From Oceanithermus desulfurans (GTDB taxonomy: Bacteria; Deinococcota; Deinococci; Deinococcales; Marinithermaceae): 64,000 bases of DNA. The stretch lies in contig NZ_JACHEZ010000005.1 in the NCBI RefSeq assembly GCF_014201675.1, positions 156,523 to 220,522 on the forward strand. Reading direction: 5' to 3'. The notes below the pieces were generated by a model. That model was given only the letters and a program-made list of their open reading frames with translations, was not told the DNA's origin and searched no databases. The first letter of the stretch is position 1, and the number at the start of each line of letters is the position of its first letter. This document shows positions 63,920 through 64,000 of the stretch, piece after piece. The translations under genes and the position numbers were made by a program.

Positions 63920-64000
63920 ATGGCCAAAGGTGTATTCGAACGAACCAAGCCCCACGTCAACGTGGGCACCATCGGTCACGTCGACCACGGCAAGACCACC
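63920..64000 (+). CDS. tuf: Elongation factor Tu, N-terminal part (cut by window end)
   Basis: 27 codons visible: [26 protein letters not shown], the EF-Tu start with the P-loop [15 protein letters not shown] precedes the ATG by 6 nt. Continues beyond the window; last known gene of the str operon here. Confidence 0.97.
   Translation, partial: MAKGVFERTKPHVNVGTIGHVDHGKTT

Overview
The window is a 64 kb piece of a GC-rich (about 70%) bacterial chromosome from the Thermus-Deinococcus lineage, order Thermales. The evidence is the compact three-gene ba3-type cytochrome oxidase operon, the paired GdhA/GdhB glutamate dehydrogenase genes, translation factors and ribosomal proteins very close to those I remember from Thermus, MglB/MglA, and many start codons lying 5-9 nt after a TANNNT -10 box (leaderless transcription). 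A marine Thermaceae such as Oceanithermus is my best guess, from recall and not from a search. Nearly all of the window is vertically inherited housekeeping DNA. I see no IS element, prophage, CRISPR array or rRNA.

Layout. 1-5971: end of a DMT transporter gene, rsmI-pfkA, a CvpA-like gene and an M20 peptidase on the minus strand, an unknown conserved gene, then prmA-rsmE. 5972-8337: an AT-richer STAND (NLR-like) ATPase with two C-terminal TPR units, the one gene that looks foreign. 8395-13947: a lipoprotein, then on the minus strand rpsO-pnp-rnj (RNA turnover) and an AEC transporter. 14101-16398: ba3 oxidase cbaDBA. 16516-19450: polX, a short family III CoA-transferase and a CsaA-like tRNA-binding protein. 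19517-21680: an operon of a diheme cytochrome, a pentaheme cytochrome and a TolC-family outer-membrane protein, a possible electron conduit. 21916-22991: two small unknown genes with overlapping divergent promoters, a DUF420 protein and initiator tRNA-fMet with its own promoter and terminator.

23164-30274: TPR protein, SPOR-domain protein, rex, lipoprotein, polyprenyl synthase, then gdhA (active-site lysines lost) and gdhB. 30331-37515: GNAT, a 2-hydroxyacid dehydrogenase, a methyltransferase-TPR-DUF2325 fusion, transketolase and a conserved gene. 37540-42027: efp-accB-accC and Asp23-nusB-folD-DUF212. 42097-45766: a membrane Hdr-like Fe-S oxidoreductase, a MIP18-family protein and an HD dNTPase. 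45763-50418: a Ser/Thr kinase with an NHL-like propeller, a PP2C phosphatase and a divergent 614-aa protein of unknown function. 50462-54554: MFS transporter, M3 peptidase, mglB-mglA. 54609-59953: gcvT-gcvH-gcvPA-gcvPB plus two unknown genes. 59923-64000: truA (minus), then the str operon rpsL-rpsG-fusA-tuf with a structured leader of about 180 nt.

No stretch over 300 bases lacks a gene. The longest gaps are 60679-60965 (str promoter and leader), 21681-21915 (cytochrome operon promoter region), 4324-4514 (heptamer repeats), 22992-23163 (two divergent promoters) and 13948-14100 (rpsO promoter and cba terminator). The candidates most worth following are the STAND protein, the cytochrome/TolC operon, the methyltransferase-TPR-DUF2325 fusion, and the kinase-propeller/PP2C pair with its unknown neighbour.
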